From Clostridiales bacterium (GTDB taxonomy: Bacteria > Bacillota > Clostridia > Christensenellales > CAG-138), in NCBI GenBank assembly GCA_015056105.1, contig SVGX01000009.1:1-41252 (forward strand): a stretch of DNA of 41,252 nt, in the 5' to 3' direction. The notes under the pieces were generated by a model. It was not told the DNA's origin and ran no database searches. It saw nothing but the letters and a program-made list of their open reading frames with translations. Of this stretch, positions 31,825 through 40,109 are shown one piece after another; positions within the stretch are counted from its first letter, which is position 1; the number at the start of each line of letters is the position of its first letter. Both the position numbers and the translations under genes were made by a program.

Positions 31825-31871
31825 CTCCTTCCGGGAAAACTTCCACTAAGTTTTTCAGGAAGGAGTTTTTT
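31825..31871 (+). terminator. Terminator-like hairpin overlapping the ribosome site of the next small gene
   Basis: CTCCTTCC (31825-31832) pairs with GGAAGGAG (31858-31865), with an inner GAAAACTT/AAGTTTTTC pair and six T after the stem. The 3' arm is at the same time the ribosome binding site of the 52-residue gene starting at 31874. Confidence 0.7.
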
Positions 31872-31873
31872 CT

Positions 31874-32032
31874 ATGGAACAGCGTAAATCAAGCGGCAAA
31901 CAGCCAAAGCGCGAACCCTCCGATTTCCGCGCGGCGGCGGAAACGCCCGGCATCCCTTCGGATGTGCTGGGCAGCTACACCGGCATCACCGAAGACGGCG
32001 AACGCCCCGTACAGGATGCGGACGACCTGTAG
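31874..32032 (+). CDS. Conserved short hydrophilic protein, 52 residues
   Basis: The frame ATG to TAG encodes 52 residues beginning MEQRKSSGKQPKREPSDF and ending RPVQDADDL. The middle, AAAETPGIPSDVLGSYTG, is proline/glycine-bearing and seems disordered. From memory, similar short proteins with the pattern PSDFRAA...PSDVLGSYTG...PVQDADDL occur in many Clostridia, usually annotated hypothetical; their function is unknown. The ribosome site GGAAGGAG is 8 bases before the ATG but lies in the 3' arm of a terminator hairpin. It follows the M28 gene by 56 bases in the same direction. Confidence 0.75.
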   Translation: MEQRKSSGKQPKREPSDFRAAAETPGIPSDVLGSYTGITEDGERPVQDADDL

Positions 32033-32051
32033 CCGCCGCAGAGCGGCGGCA

Positions 32052-32143
32052 GTGAAACAGCGGCGCTGCCGCTGTAAAATTTTTTGTTTCACAAAAAGTG
32101 AAATAATGGCTTTGCCATTGTGAAATTGCACCCTGCGGGCGCA
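32052..32143. repeat. Modular hairpin array with GTGAAAT linkers (ATTTCAC on the other strand), copy 2
   Basis: This is the second array, in inverted orientation to that at 16200-16289. Unlike hairpins AGCGGC-gct-GCCGCT (32059-32073), TTTTTG/CAAAAA (32081-32097), AATGGC-ttt-GCCATT (32105-32119) and TGCACCC/GGGCGCA (32127-32143) are separated by GTGAAAC (32052), GTAAAAT (32074), GTGAAAT (32098) and GTGAAAT (32120). GAAGGTTTGCC follows on the outer side, as in copy 1. Confidence 0.8.
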
Positions 32144-32225
32144 GTTGAAGAAGGTTTGCCTTGCCGGGATACCCCTAAAGCGCGGCGGCGGTTCAGGCTG
32201 TTTGTCCGGAAAGGGACGATACCCT

Positions 32226-32663
32226 TCAAAAAGGCTGGATGCGGATCACGCGCTTTCCGAGCCGCTCCGCTGCTGCAGTATACTTTGCTGCGCCGCCCCA
32301 CGGACGCTGAATACAGGTCAGCACAATATCCGCTTGCCGCAGCATAAAGCGGTTGCATCTGTCAATAGCAAAACGAGGGGGTACGTTTTCGAGTCCTTCC
32401 GGAAAGAGGGACGAAAGCCCCGGGACAATACAGGGGTTTCCCGAAAGTGAGGAAAGGATAACAGTGCAGTCGATCTGCGGGTATCGCCGTTTCAATATGG
32501 AAAGGCTCCGCTGCACGATCCTGTCAAAGCCGCCCGCATCGCCCACATAAAAGGCGGTGACACCATCCTGCAGGATCAGGTCTTCTATCGCCTGCATCAC
32601 GACGGGAAAAGCGGAATCGCCGCAATCCCTGTGCCCGAAAAAAGTACAGCGTTTTTTCTCCAT
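32226..32663 (-). CDS. SLOG-like (DprA/LOG Rossmann fold) protein, copy 2
   Basis: The 145-residue protein is the paralogue of the protein at 1336-1764. The shared blocks are FFGHRD (8-13), VTAFYVGDAGGFDRIV, the middle IDCTVILSS, FAIDRCNRFML and the C-terminal WGGAAKYTAAAERLGKRVI. The fold assignment rests on the SLOG/DprA-like glycine patterns FYVG-x-x-G-x-FD and GGAA; the ligand and function are unknown. AAAGGAGA stands before the ATG. It is divergent from an XRE-type regulator gene at 32767; overlapping promoters and two palindromic boxes fill the 103 bases between. Unlike copy 1 its base composition is close to that of its neighbours. Confidence 0.75.
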   Translation of the reverse strand: MEKKRCTFFGHRDCGDSAFPVVMQAIEDLILQDGVTAFYVGDAGGFDRIVQRSLSILKRRYPQIDCTVILSSLSGNPCIVPGLSSLFPEGLENVPPRFAIDRCNRFMLRQADIVLTCIQRPWGGAAKYTAAAERLGKRVIRIQPF

Positions 32664-32676
32664 TATTCTCTCCTTT

Positions 32677-32714
32677 TAGGCTATGCATAGCCCGATAGTA
32701 GCATGCATAGCCTA
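32677..32714. promoter_or_regulatory. Paired palindromic operator between SLOG copy 2 and the XRE gene
   Basis: TAGGCTATGCAT (32677-32688) is repeated inverted as ATGCATAGCCTA (32703-32714). The left copy extends into the full palindrome GGCTATGCATAGCC (32679-32692). The pair spans the minus-strand -10 box and spacer and ends three bases before the plus-strand -35 box. Binding by the neighbouring XRE protein is inferred. Confidence 0.7.
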
Positions 32715-32723
32715 TCTTGTCCA
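32695..32723 (-). promoter_or_regulatory. Promoter of SLOG copy 2
   Basis: On the minus strand TGGACA (32718-32723), a 17-base spacer and TACTAT (32695-32700) lie 32 bases upstream of the start. Its -35 box overlaps the -35 box of the opposite promoter. Confidence 0.6.
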
Positions 32724-32745
32724 CAAAAATTGGGTACTCTATTAA
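32717..32745 (+). promoter_or_regulatory. Promoter of the XRE regulator gene
   Basis: TTGTCC (32717-32722), a 17-base spacer and TATTAA (32740-32745) lie 22 bases upstream of the GTG start. Confidence 0.55.
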
Positions 32746-32766
32746 AAAAGGAGAAAGGAGAGCGCC

Positions 32767-33009
32767 GTGGACACCGTAAACGCTGTGAAAAACCGCATAC
32801 TGGCACTTTGCGATGCGCGCGGCATCAGTATCAACAGGCTTGCCTTTCTCTGTGCGCTTCCGCCTTCCAGCATCAAGAACATCCTTTACGGCAAAAGCCG
32901 CAACCCCAAGCTGATCACGATCAAAATGATCTGCGACGGCCTCGGCATCACCCTGGGCGAATTTTTCTCCACAGCGGAATTCGATGCGCTGGAACAGGAG
33001 ATCAAATAA
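32767..33009 (+). CDS. XRE/Cro-type helix-turn-helix regulator
   Basis: The 80-residue protein is a single helix-turn-helix domain: VKNRILALCDARGISINRLAFLCALPPSSIKNILYGKSRNPKLITIKMICDGLGITLGEFF is the five-helix XRE layout, with the recognition helix at about 33-42 (PSSIKNILYG). The GTG start at 32767 has AAAGGAG 6 bases before it. It is divergent from SLOG copy 2, and paired palindromes overlap both promoters, so autoregulation and control of the SLOG gene are likely but inferred. A strong terminator follows. Confidence 0.85.
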   Translation: MDTVNAVKNRILALCDARGISINRLAFLCALPPSSIKNILYGKSRNPKLITIKMICDGLGITLGEFFSTAEFDALEQEIK

Positions 33010-33034
33010 CCTGTTTTTGTGCCCTGCATTTCCC

Positions 33035-33066
33035 GGCTCTCCTTTTGAAAAGGGGAGCCTTTTTTG
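33035..33066 (+). terminator. Terminator of the XRE gene
   Basis: GGCTCTCCTTTT / AAAAGGGGAGCC (one G-U pair) is followed by six T. Confidence 0.9.
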
Positions 33067-33107
33067 TGCTGTGCCAATATCCTTGCGGGAATTTGCGCCC
33101 TTCCACA

Positions 33108-33136
33108 TTGTATCCCCTTTCACAAAGTGCTATAAT
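33108..33136 (+). promoter_or_regulatory. Promoter of alr
   Basis: TTGTAT (33108-33113), a 17-base spacer and TATAAT (33131-33136) lie 49 bases before the start codon. Confidence 0.65.
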
Positions 33137-33185
33137 ATACAGTTGAAAAATATGGGCTTTTTGCCCGATGAATACGGAGGCTTAC

Positions 33186-34325
33186 ATGGAAACGCTTGCT
33201 TGCAACGCCCGCACCTGGGCAGAGATCGATCTTGCGGCATTGCTCCACAATTACAACATCGCAAAACGCCATGGCAAAAAGGTCATGTGCGTCATCAAGG
33301 CGGATGCCTACGGCCACGGCGCCGTGCCCTGCGGCCTGTTCCTGGAAGCCCAAGGCGCGGATGCGTTTGCCGTTGCCTGCCTGCAGGAAGCGCTGACCCT
33401 CAGGGAGGGCGGCATCAAGGCGCCCATCCTCGTGCTTGGCCATACGGAAGCGGAATACGCTGCGCTCATCGCGAAAAACGACATCACCCAGACCCTTGTG
33501 GATGAATCCGCCGCGGCGGAATTTTCCGCCGCCGCCAAGGCCGCGGGTGTGACGGTGAAAGCCCACATCAAGCTTGATACCGGCATGTCCCGCGCGGGCC
33601 TTCTTGCCCAGGGCGCGGAAAACGGCATGGAAGCCGCCTATGCCGCGGAGCGCATCATCCATATGGAAAACATCTCTGTGACGGGTATGTATACCCATTT
33701 CTCCGTGGCGGATACGCCGGCGGAGGATGCTTACACCGCCTGGCAGCTTGAAAACTACATGCGCGTTTATGATTACCTTTGCGAAAAGGGCATCCGCCCC
33801 GAGACCTGCCACACCAGCAACAGCGCCTGCATCCTTGCCCACCCGGAGACCGTGATCGATATGGTGCGCGAAGGCATCATGCTCTACGGCCTCTATCCCG
33901 ACAGCGTGCCCCAGGAAGGCGAACTCAGGCCCGTCATGACCCTCAAGACCCGGGTATCCCAGGTGCGTGACCTGCCCGAGGGCACCACCGTCAGCTACGG
34001 CCGCACCTTCAGGGGCGAAAAGCCCTTCCGCACCGCCGTCATGCTCGCCGGCTATGCGGATGGCTACAACCGCCGTATGTCGAACAACACCACCGTCACC
34101 ATCCGCGGCAAGCGCTATCCGCAGGTGGGCCGCATCTGCATGGATATGTCTATGGCGGATATCACCGGCGCGGATGATATTAAGCGCGGCGACGAAGTCA
34201 CCCTTGTTGGCGGCGATTCCATCACCTGGGAAGAAGCGGCAGAGAAGGTGGGCACCATCAACTATGAGCTCACCTGCCTTGTTACCGCTCGCTCGAAGCG
34301 CGTCTACATCAACGGCGGCAAATAA
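33186..34325 (+). CDS. alr: Alanine racemase
   Basis: This PLP enzyme interconverts L- and D-alanine and supplies D-Ala for peptidoglycan. The 379-residue protein has Lys38 in VIKADAYGHG as the PLP lysine, HIKLDTGMSRAGL, THFSVAD, SNSACILAHPE, and the second catalytic base Tyr271 in TVSYGRTF from the C-terminal domain; GRICMDMSM is a further signature. The ATG at 33186 has GGAGG 5 bases upstream; an ATG 18 bases earlier was rejected because it precedes that site. It heads a unit with an alpha/beta hydrolase and an M55 D-aminopeptidase. Confidence 0.96.
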   Translation: METLACNARTWAEIDLAALLHNYNIAKRHGKKVMCVIKADAYGHGAVPCGLFLEAQGADAFAVACLQEALTLREGGIKAPILVLGHTEAEYAALIAKNDITQTLVDESAAAEFSAAAKAAGVTVKAHIKLDTGMSRAGLLAQGAENGMEAAYAAERIIHMENISVTGMYTHFSVADTPAEDAYTAWQLENYMRVYDYLCEKGIRPETCHTSNSACILAHPETVIDMVREGIMLYGLYPDSVPQEGELRPVMTLKTRVSQVRDLPEGTTVSYGRTFRGEKPFRTAVMLAGYADGYNRRMSNNTTVTIRGKRYPQVGRICMDMSMADITGADDIKRGDEVTLVGGDSITWEEAAEKVGTINYELTCLVTARSKRVYINGGK

Positions 34326-34358
34326 ACGACCGCATCAATCGCGGAAAGGAGGAGCACT

Positions 34359-35291
34359 ATGCCTGTCTGGGGATTTGCCGCCATGGGGGCAGCGCTTTTC
34401 CTTGTGCTTTTTTCCGGCGCGTGCTTTTTTGTGAAGGTGGTGCTCCGCCCGCCGCGGGAAGCTGCGGCGGAAGCGCTTGCCAGGGAGGCTGAGCGCGGCG
34501 CCATCGATCCCGGCGAGTTTGATGCGGCGCTCCTTCATTGCTTCAGCCGCAAAAGCTTTGACGGCCATTCCCTTCGCTGCCTCTGGCTCAGGGCGGAAGG
34601 GGAGACGAAGCGGGCTGTGGTGCTTGCCCACGGCTTTGGCAGCCGCCTTGAGCATATGCTCAAATACGCCAGGCTTTACCGGAAGTTCGGTTTCGATGTG
34701 CTGCTTTATGACCACCGCAATTCCGGGGAGAGCGAAGGCGGCATGACCACCATGGGGCATCTTGAAAAGCGGGATCTTGCCGATATGGTGCGCTTTGCCC
34801 GGGAAGATAAGGGGGAAGGCTGCACCGTGGGCGTGCATGGGGAATCCATGGGCGCGGTGACCGCCCTTCTTTGTGCCGCGATGGGCGGCGGGCCGGATTT
34901 TGTCGGGGCGGATTGTCCCTTTGCTTCCTTCCGGCGGCAGGCGGCGCAGGGCATCCGCAGCTTTTATGTGCCGGCATGGCTCGTGCTGCCCCTCGGAAGG
35001 CTTGTTCTCAGGCTGCGTGCCGGGTTTACCCTTCGCGATGTTTCGCCTATCGCGGCGCTCGAAGGGGCGCAAGGGCTTCCCGATATCCCCATCCTGTTCG
35101 TACACGGCACGGGAGATGCCTTGATCCCCTTTACGGAAACGCAGCGGCTTTACGAGGCGAAGCGGGGCAAAAAGGCGCTTTTTCTTGCGGAAGGCGCAGG
35201 CCACGGCAGAAGCATCGTCATTGACAGGGCGGGCTATGAAGCGGCGCTTTTCGCGTTTCTTGCGGAAAACGGAATGGCGGAAAACGACTGA
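34359..35291 (+). CDS. Membrane-anchored alpha/beta hydrolase
   Basis: The 310-residue protein starts with one membrane helix (about 4-28, GFAAMGAALFLVLFSGACFFVKVVL) followed by an alpha/beta hydrolase domain: VVLAHGFGSR (oxyanion region), YDHRNSGESEGG, the nucleophile elbow GVHGESMGA with Ser163, Asp253 in HGTGDALIPF and His282 in EGAGHGRS. This is the layout of the YqkD/BEM46-like family, whose substrates are mostly unknown. AAAGGAGG precedes the ATG. It follows alr by 33 bases and precedes the M55 gene by 55, with no terminator between, so a shared transcript is likely. Confidence 0.88.
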   Translation: MPVWGFAAMGAALFLVLFSGACFFVKVVLRPPREAAAEALAREAERGAIDPGEFDAALLHCFSRKSFDGHSLRCLWLRAEGETKRAVVLAHGFGSRLEHMLKYARLYRKFGFDVLLYDHRNSGESEGGMTTMGHLEKRDLADMVRFAREDKGEGCTVGVHGESMGAVTALLCAAMGGGPDFVGADCPFASFRRQAAQGIRSFYVPAWLVLPLGRLVLRLRAGFTLRDVSPIAALEGAQGLPDIPILFVHGTGDALIPFTETQRLYEAKRGKKALFLAEGAGHGRSIVIDRAGYEAALFAFLAENGMAEND

Positions 35292-35346
35292 CAGCTTTTG
35301 ATCCTATCGCGTTATCATACAAACCGAAAATTATAAGGAGGAAACC

Positions 35347-36150
35347 ATGAAGAAGTTTTTTATCAGCGCTGACATCGAAGGCACCTGCGGCATCGCCCAT
35401 TGGGATGAAGCCAACCGTACCAAGTCCGATTATGCATACTTTGTGGATCAGATGACCCGTGAAGTGGCGGCGGCAGCCCAGGGCGCCGTGGATGCGGGCA
35501 TGGAAGACGTGCTCGTGAAGGACGGCCACGGCAGCGCCCGCAACATCAACCCCCGCATGCTGCCCCGGGAGACCCGCATGTACCGCGGCTGGGCATGCCA
35601 TCCTTTCTCCATGATGTTCGGCATCGACGGCACCTTTGACGGCTGTGCCTTCACCGGCTATCACAGCGCCGCCAGCATGAACTGCAATCCCCTTTCCCAT
35701 ACCATGAACGGCGGCAACAACTTTGTGAAGATCAACGGCGAAGTGGCGAGCGAGCTGATGATCAACTGCCTGACCGCCGCATACTGCGGCGTGCCGGTTT
35801 ACTTCGTGGCGGGCGACAAGGGCCTTTGCGAATGGATCCAGTCCGTGAACCCCAACATTTCCGTGGTCGCCACCAATGAGGGCGTGGGCAACGGCACCTT
35901 TGCCATGCATCCCGATGTGGCCATCGAAACCATCCGCGAGACCATGAAGAACGCCATCGCCACCCACACCAAGGAAGAGTGCATGTTCCCCATGCCGGAG
36001 CGCTTTACCGTGGAGATCAACTTCAAGGAAGTGCACCGTGCCCGCGTGGGCGGCTTCTATCCCGGCGCCGTGCAGGCGGACAGCCGTACCGTCCGCTACG
36101 AGTGCGACGACTGGTTCGATGTGCTCCGCTTCTTCAGCTTCGTGCTGTAA
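35347..36150 (+). CDS. M55-family D-aminopeptidase (DppA-like)
   Basis: The 267-residue zinc enzyme matches DppA of B. subtilis, which releases D-amino acids from D-Ala-D-Ala and related peptides. Family motifs are FISADIEGTCGI with ligands Asp9 and Glu11, VKDGHGSARNI with His61, TGYHSAASMNCNPLSHTMNG, and VYFVAGDKGLCEW. AAGGAG lies 4-9 bases before the ATG. Its place behind alr suggests that the unit handles D-alanine from wall turnover: the peptidase frees D-Ala and the racemase converts it. That link is inferred. A strong terminator follows. Confidence 0.93.
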   Translation: MKKFFISADIEGTCGIAHWDEANRTKSDYAYFVDQMTREVAAAAQGAVDAGMEDVLVKDGHGSARNINPRMLPRETRMYRGWACHPFSMMFGIDGTFDGCAFTGYHSAASMNCNPLSHTMNGGNNFVKINGEVASELMINCLTAAYCGVPVYFVAGDKGLCEWIQSVNPNISVVATNEGVGNGTFAMHPDVAIETIRETMKNAIATHTKEECMFPMPERFTVEINFKEVHRARVGGFYPGAVQADSRTVRYECDDWFDVLRFFSFVL

Positions 36151-36163
36151 GAAAAAACACGGA

Positions 36164-36195
36164 AAAACGGAAGCCGAACGGCTTCCGTTTTCACT
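36164..36195 (+). terminator. Terminator of the alr-M55 unit
   Basis: AAAACGGAAGCC-gaac-GGCTTCCGTTTT lies 14 bases past the M55 stop codon. Confidence 0.88.
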
Positions 36196-36199
36196 TTGG

Positions 36200-36250
36200 C
36201 GCGAAAACGCCAAAACAGCCGCATCGCCATATTGGCGGTGCGGCTGTTTG
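36200..36250 (-). terminator. Terminator of the yybS-gdpP-rplI-dnaB unit
   Basis: On the minus strand AACAGCCGCACCGCC / GGCGATGCGGCTGTT (one mismatch) is followed by a T-rich tract, 10 bases past the dnaB stop. Confidence 0.8.
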
Positions 36251-36259
36251 CTGTCTTTT

Positions 36260-37612
36260 TCACGGCTCTTCCCGGTCGCTGCGGTCGGTAAACCGGGTGT
36301 ACTGGTTCTGCCAGGTCAAATACACCGTATCCGTGGGGCCGTTGCGGTGCTTCGCCACGATGATCTCCGCGGTGTTGTCGTGCTCTTGCTCGCTGCCGGG
36401 CTCCGCATAGACCGCCGGGCGGTAAAGCAGGATGATGATATCCGCATCCTGCTCGATGGCGCCGGATTCGCGCAGGTCCGCCATGATGGGGCGGTGCCCG
36501 TTGGATGTGCGGCTTTCCGGGCCGCGGGAAAGCTGGGAGAGAAGGATGATGGGCACGTTGAGCTCGCGGGCGAGGATCTTGAGGGAGCGGGTCACATCGC
36601 TGATCTCCGTTGCCCGGTTGTCCGAATTGCCGGAGGTCTTCATCAGCTGCAGATAGTCGATCACCACAAGGTCAAGCCCCGCTTTGGATTTGAGCCTGCG
36701 GCAGCGGGACCTGAGCTCCGAAACGCTGATGCCCGCCGTGTCGTCGATGTAGATGTTGGCTGCCACAAGGTCGGAAAGGGTGTTGGCAAGAAGGGTCAGC
36801 TCTTCCTGGGTGGTGTTGCCGGTGTTCACCTTCTGCATGTCAACGCCCGCGTTGGCGCAGAGGATACGCCTTGCAAGCTGTTCCCTTGACATTTCAAGGC
36901 TGAAGATGCAAACATTGGCTTTGCCCTTTAAAGCCGCATTCTGGGCGATGTTGAGGGCAAAGGCGGTCTTGCCCATGGAGGGACGGCCCGCCACGATGAT
37001 AAGATCGCTCTTCTGCAGACCGCTCGTCAGCCTGTCAAGATCGGTAAAGCCGGTGGTCAGGCCGGAAAGCCTGCCCTTGAGATCCATCAGCTCGCCGATG
37101 CGGAAATAGGATTCCATGGCGGTTTCGCGGATGTGGACAAGGGTGTCCTCGTTTTTTTTCATGGAGATGTTGAAGATACGCCTTTCCGCATCATCCAGCA
37201 TATCGCCCACGGGCCTTTCGCCGCCCTGGGCATCCTTCACGATCTCCGTGCCCGCCCGGATCAGCTGGCGCATCACGGAGCGATCTTCCACGATGCGGAT
37301 ATACTGTGCCACGTTGGCGGCGCTGGGCACAAACAGGGAAAGCTCCGTGATATAGGTGATGCCGCCCACGGCCTCCAGCCTGCCGCTTTGTTCAAGGGCA
37401 TTTGTCAGCGTCACGCTGTCCACAGCATCGCCCCGGTTGTAAAGGGATAGCATGGCGGAAAAGATGTCCTGATGGGCGGGAAGGTAGAAATCCTCCGGCT
37501 TGAGGGCCTCGCAGATCAGCTCCGCGGCGGTATCGGAAATAAGCATGCCGCCAAGCACGCTTTTTTCCGCTTCAAGGCTGTGGGGCAATACCCGGGCTTC
37601 GCGTTGTTCCAT
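36260..37612 (-). CDS. dnaB: Replicative DNA helicase DnaB (DnaC in Bacillus)
   Basis: This is the hexameric replicative helicase. The 450-residue protein has the N-terminal primase-interaction domain (LPHSLEAEKSVLGGMLI...ALKPEDFYLPAHQDIF) and the C-terminal RecA-type domain with Walker A GRPSMGKTAFALNIAQN (near 205-220), EMSREQLARR, VVIDYLQLM as Walker B, QLSRGPESR, and the end LIVAKHRNGPT-type segment (IIVAKHRNGPTDTVYL). There is no intein. It lies 33 bases downstream of rplI, the usual Firmicutes order. Confidence 0.96.
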   Translation of the reverse strand: MEQREARVLPHSLEAEKSVLGGMLISDTAAELICEALKPEDFYLPAHQDIFSAMLSLYNRGDAVDSVTLTNALEQSGRLEAVGGITYITELSLFVPSAANVAQYIRIVEDRSVMRQLIRAGTEIVKDAQGGERPVGDMLDDAERRIFNISMKKNEDTLVHIRETAMESYFRIGELMDLKGRLSGLTTGFTDLDRLTSGLQKSDLIIVAGRPSMGKTAFALNIAQNAALKGKANVCIFSLEMSREQLARRILCANAGVDMQKVNTGNTTQEELTLLANTLSDLVAANIYIDDTAGISVSELRSRCRRLKSKAGLDLVVIDYLQLMKTSGNSDNRATEISDVTRSLKILARELNVPIILLSQLSRGPESRTSNGHRPIMADLRESGAIEQDADIIILLYRPAVYAEPGSEQEHDNTAEIIVAKHRNGPTDTVYLTWQNQYTRFTDRSDREEP

Positions 37613-37645
37613 GGGGCGGTTCCTTTCGGCAATGGAAAAAATGGT

Positions 37646-38095
37646 TTATTTTGCTGCAAGCACTTCCACGTTGAATTTGGCGTCGGTATTCTCGTACATA
37701 TGGGCGGTGACCTTCACGATGCCGAGGGCCTTGATGGGCTCATCCAGGCGGATCTTTTTCTTATCCACCTCGATATCATGCTGGGCTTTGAGGGCCTCTG
37801 CGATCTCCGCCGTGCCGATGGAACCGAAGAGCTTGCCGTTTTCGCCGGCCTTGGCGTACACCTTTACGGTAATGCCGCTCATATCATCGGCAAGTTCCTT
37901 CGCGCGCTTGCGCTGCATTTCCACGCGGTGCTTGTCGGCGCTCTTCTTAACGATGGCGGCGTTGATGTTGTTGGCATCCGCGGGGACGGCGAGCCCCTTG
38001 GGGATCAGGAAATTACGGGCATAGCCGTCGTTCACGTTGGCAATATCGCCCGCTTTGCCGGTGCCTTTTACGTCTTTCTGCAAAATGACTTTCAT
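37646..38095 (-). CDS. rplI: 50S ribosomal protein bL9
   Basis: The 149-residue protein has the full bL9 pattern: [36 protein letters not shown] (N-terminal 23S rRNA-binding domain), a long central helix with [17 protein letters not shown], and the C-terminal [13 protein letters not shown] domain. The ATG at 38095 was chosen since it opens the family sequence; GGAGG is 12 bases upstream. An upstream TTG directly abuts the ribosome site. The gdpP stop codon (38100-38102) lies just before it, so translation is likely coupled. Confidence 0.96.
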   Translation of the reverse strand: MKVILQKDVKGTGKAGDIANVNDGYARNFLIPKGLAVPADANNINAAIVKKSADKHRVEMQRKRAKELADDMSGITVKVYAKAGENGKLFGSIGTAEIAEALKAQHDIEVDKKKIRLDEPIKALGIVKVTAHMYENTDAKFNVEVLAAK

Positions 38096-38099
38096 GGTT

Positions 38100-40049
38100 T
38101 TATTCAACCTCCTTCAGGTAAGTTTGTATGCTTTCGGTAAGGGTCTTGACGGCTTCATCCATGGTGGTATCGTGAAGCTGCGCGCCCGCAACGGTCAGAT
38201 GCCCGCCGCCGCCGATGCGCTCAAGGATGATCTGCACATTGATATCCCCAAGGCTTCTGCCGCTGATCATGATCTCCGTGCCCGCATCCGCAAGAACGAA
38301 GGATGCTTCGATGCCGCGGATGGAAAGAAGGGCATCCGCCGCCTGTGCGGCGATAAGGGAAGCGTTCTGCATATCCGCCGGGCAGGTGGAAATGGCGATG
38401 CCGTGCTCCATGACAAGGGCGGTCTCCACCACGCGGGTGCGGTCGCGGAAGGTCTGCATATCGTCCTGGTACATCAGCTTTACCAGGTTGTTGTCCGCGC
38501 CGCCTTTTCGCAGGTAGCCCGCCGCTTCAAAGGTGCGGGCGCCGGTGTTGAAGGCGAAGCGCTTCGTATCCATGGTGATGCCCGCCAAAAGGGCGCTGCA
38601 TTCAAAGGAAGTGGGGCGAAGCTGCTCGGAGAAATACTGGAGCACTTCCGTCACCATTTCGCAGGCGCTGGAGGCACCGGCTTCAAGGTAGGTAAGGGTG
38701 GGGTTCTGCAGCGAATCGACGGCGCGGCGGTGGTGGTCGATCACAACGGTTTTTCCCGCCCGCTCGTAAAGGTCAATGTCCATTACGGATGTGGCGCGCT
38801 GGGTATCCACAACGATCAGCACGCTGCCGGGGCGCATCATCTGCGCTGCCTGTTCCGGCGTGCGGATGGCATCATAATAAAGCTTGTTCTGCCGCATGGC
38901 TTCGATGGCGCCGTCGATGGTGGTGTTCACCTCGTCAAGCACAAGGTAGCTCTTGCAGCCCACATCCATGGCGCAGCGCATAAGGCCGAGGGCGGCGCCC
39001 ACGCAGTCCATATCCGGATACCGGTGGCCCATGATGAACACCTGGTCCGTGTTCTGCATCAGCTGGCGGAGCGCCTTGGCGAAAAGTCTTGCTTTGACGC
39101 GGGATTGCTTGGTGGTGGCGACCTGCCGCTTGCCGCCGTAGAAGGCATACTGGGTACCCCGCTTGACAACAGCCTGGTCGCCGCCGCGGCCGAGCGCCAG
39201 CTCAAGGGCCTGTGTGGCGCTGTCATCGGAAGCGGCGATGCGGTTTTCAACGCCCACGGCGATGGAAAGGGTCACCTGCTGTTCCGTGCCGGTATCGATG
39301 CTTCTTACCGTATCGAGCAGGGAGAAACGCTGCTTTTCAAGCTCCTGAATGTATTTTGCTTCAAATACCACGAAGAAACGGGCGTTTTCATAGCGGCAGT
39401 ATGCGCCTTCGATGGAAGATACGAATTGGCTGACGATGCGTTCCACGTCCGCAAGCACCGCGTTGCGGCGGAACTGCTTGTCCGCGTTGAGCTCATCATA
39501 GTTGTCCACATAGATGAGCGCCACGGTGGGCATCTGCTCCTCATACAGGCGGGAATAATGGAGCGCTTCTGTGCGGTCGATCCAATACTGGAACACCAAC
39601 TTTCTTGCCTTGGCATGCTCCCGCTGCACGGGGGTGCTCATCAAAAGATAGCTTTTGCCGTTGTATTCAAAGGGATAGGCCTGCTTGGGCAGGCGGGTCT
39701 CCATTTCGGGAATGAACTTTTTGATATCCCGGCCGCCGTAAATATCCCGGAAGGCCTCGTTGGACCAGAGGATATGCCCCGCCTCGTCAAACAGCAGCGC
39801 CGGAATGCTGATGCTGTTCATGATCTGGGCGGAGGCGGATTTGTTTTCAAGGAAGATATCATCCATCACCGCGGCGGTTTCCCGGCGCATTTTGCCGAGG
39901 GAAGCAAGGGCCGCAATAAACAGGCCGAGCATGATAAGGGCAAGCACCGCGCCAAGATAGAAGGGGCTTACCGCGGCTGCCAGAATGCCGGCGGCGGCAA
40001 GGGCGAAAAGGGCAAGAAGGATAATCGGGATCTGCGGTTTTCGGTTCAT
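38100..40049 (-). CDS. gdpP: c-di-AMP phosphodiesterase GdpP (YybT)
   Basis: GdpP is a membrane protein that breaks cyclic di-AMP to pApA. The 649-residue protein has two N-terminal helices ([38 protein letters not shown] region), a PAS-like domain, a degenerate GGDEF domain, and a DHH/DHHA1 catalytic part: [16 protein letters not shown] (near 340), [15 protein letters not shown] and [13 protein letters not shown] (near 613). All DHH metal-site motifs are present. The ATG at 40049 follows GGGAG by about 8 bases; a GTG 15 bases upstream overlaps that site. It sits between yybS and rplI as in B. subtilis. Confidence 0.94.
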   Translation of the reverse strand: MNRKPQIPIILLALFALAAAGILAAAVSPFYLGAVLALIMLGLFIAALASLGKMRRETAAVMDDIFLENKSASAQIMNSISIPALLFDEAGHILWSNEAFRDIYGGRDIKKFIPEMETRLPKQAYPFEYNGKSYLLMSTPVQREHAKARKLVFQYWIDRTEALHYSRLYEEQMPTVALIYVDNYDELNADKQFRRNAVLADVERIVSQFVSSIEGAYCRYENARFFVVFEAKYIQELEKQRFSLLDTVRSIDTGTEQQVTLSIAVGVENRIAASDDSATQALELALGRGGDQAVVKRGTQYAFYGGKRQVATTKQSRVKARLFAKALRQLMQNTDQVFIMGHRYPDMDCVGAALGLMRCAMDVGCKSYLVLDEVNTTIDGAIEAMRQNKLYYDAIRTPEQAAQMMRPGSVLIVVDTQRATSVMDIDLYERAGKTVVIDHHRRAVDSLQNPTLTYLEAGASSACEMVTEVLQYFSEQLRPTSFECSALLAGITMDTKRFAFNTGARTFEAAGYLRKGGADNNLVKLMYQDDMQTFRDRTRVVETALVMEHGIAISTCPADMQNASLIAAQAADALLSIRGIEASFVLADAGTEIMISGRSLGDINVQIILERIGGGGHLTVAGAQLHDTTMDEAVKTLTESIQTYLKEVE

Positions 40050-40109
40050 AAGCTTCGCTCCCACTGAAAAAAGTCAGGAAAAGAATGCCGGAAAATGCGG
40101 GTGTTCGCG

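Noticed and set aside
38037-40067. Plus-strand frame of 676 codons opposite gdpP
   Set aside because: His/Gly/Ala-rich shadow without domains; gdpP and its neighbours fix the real strand.
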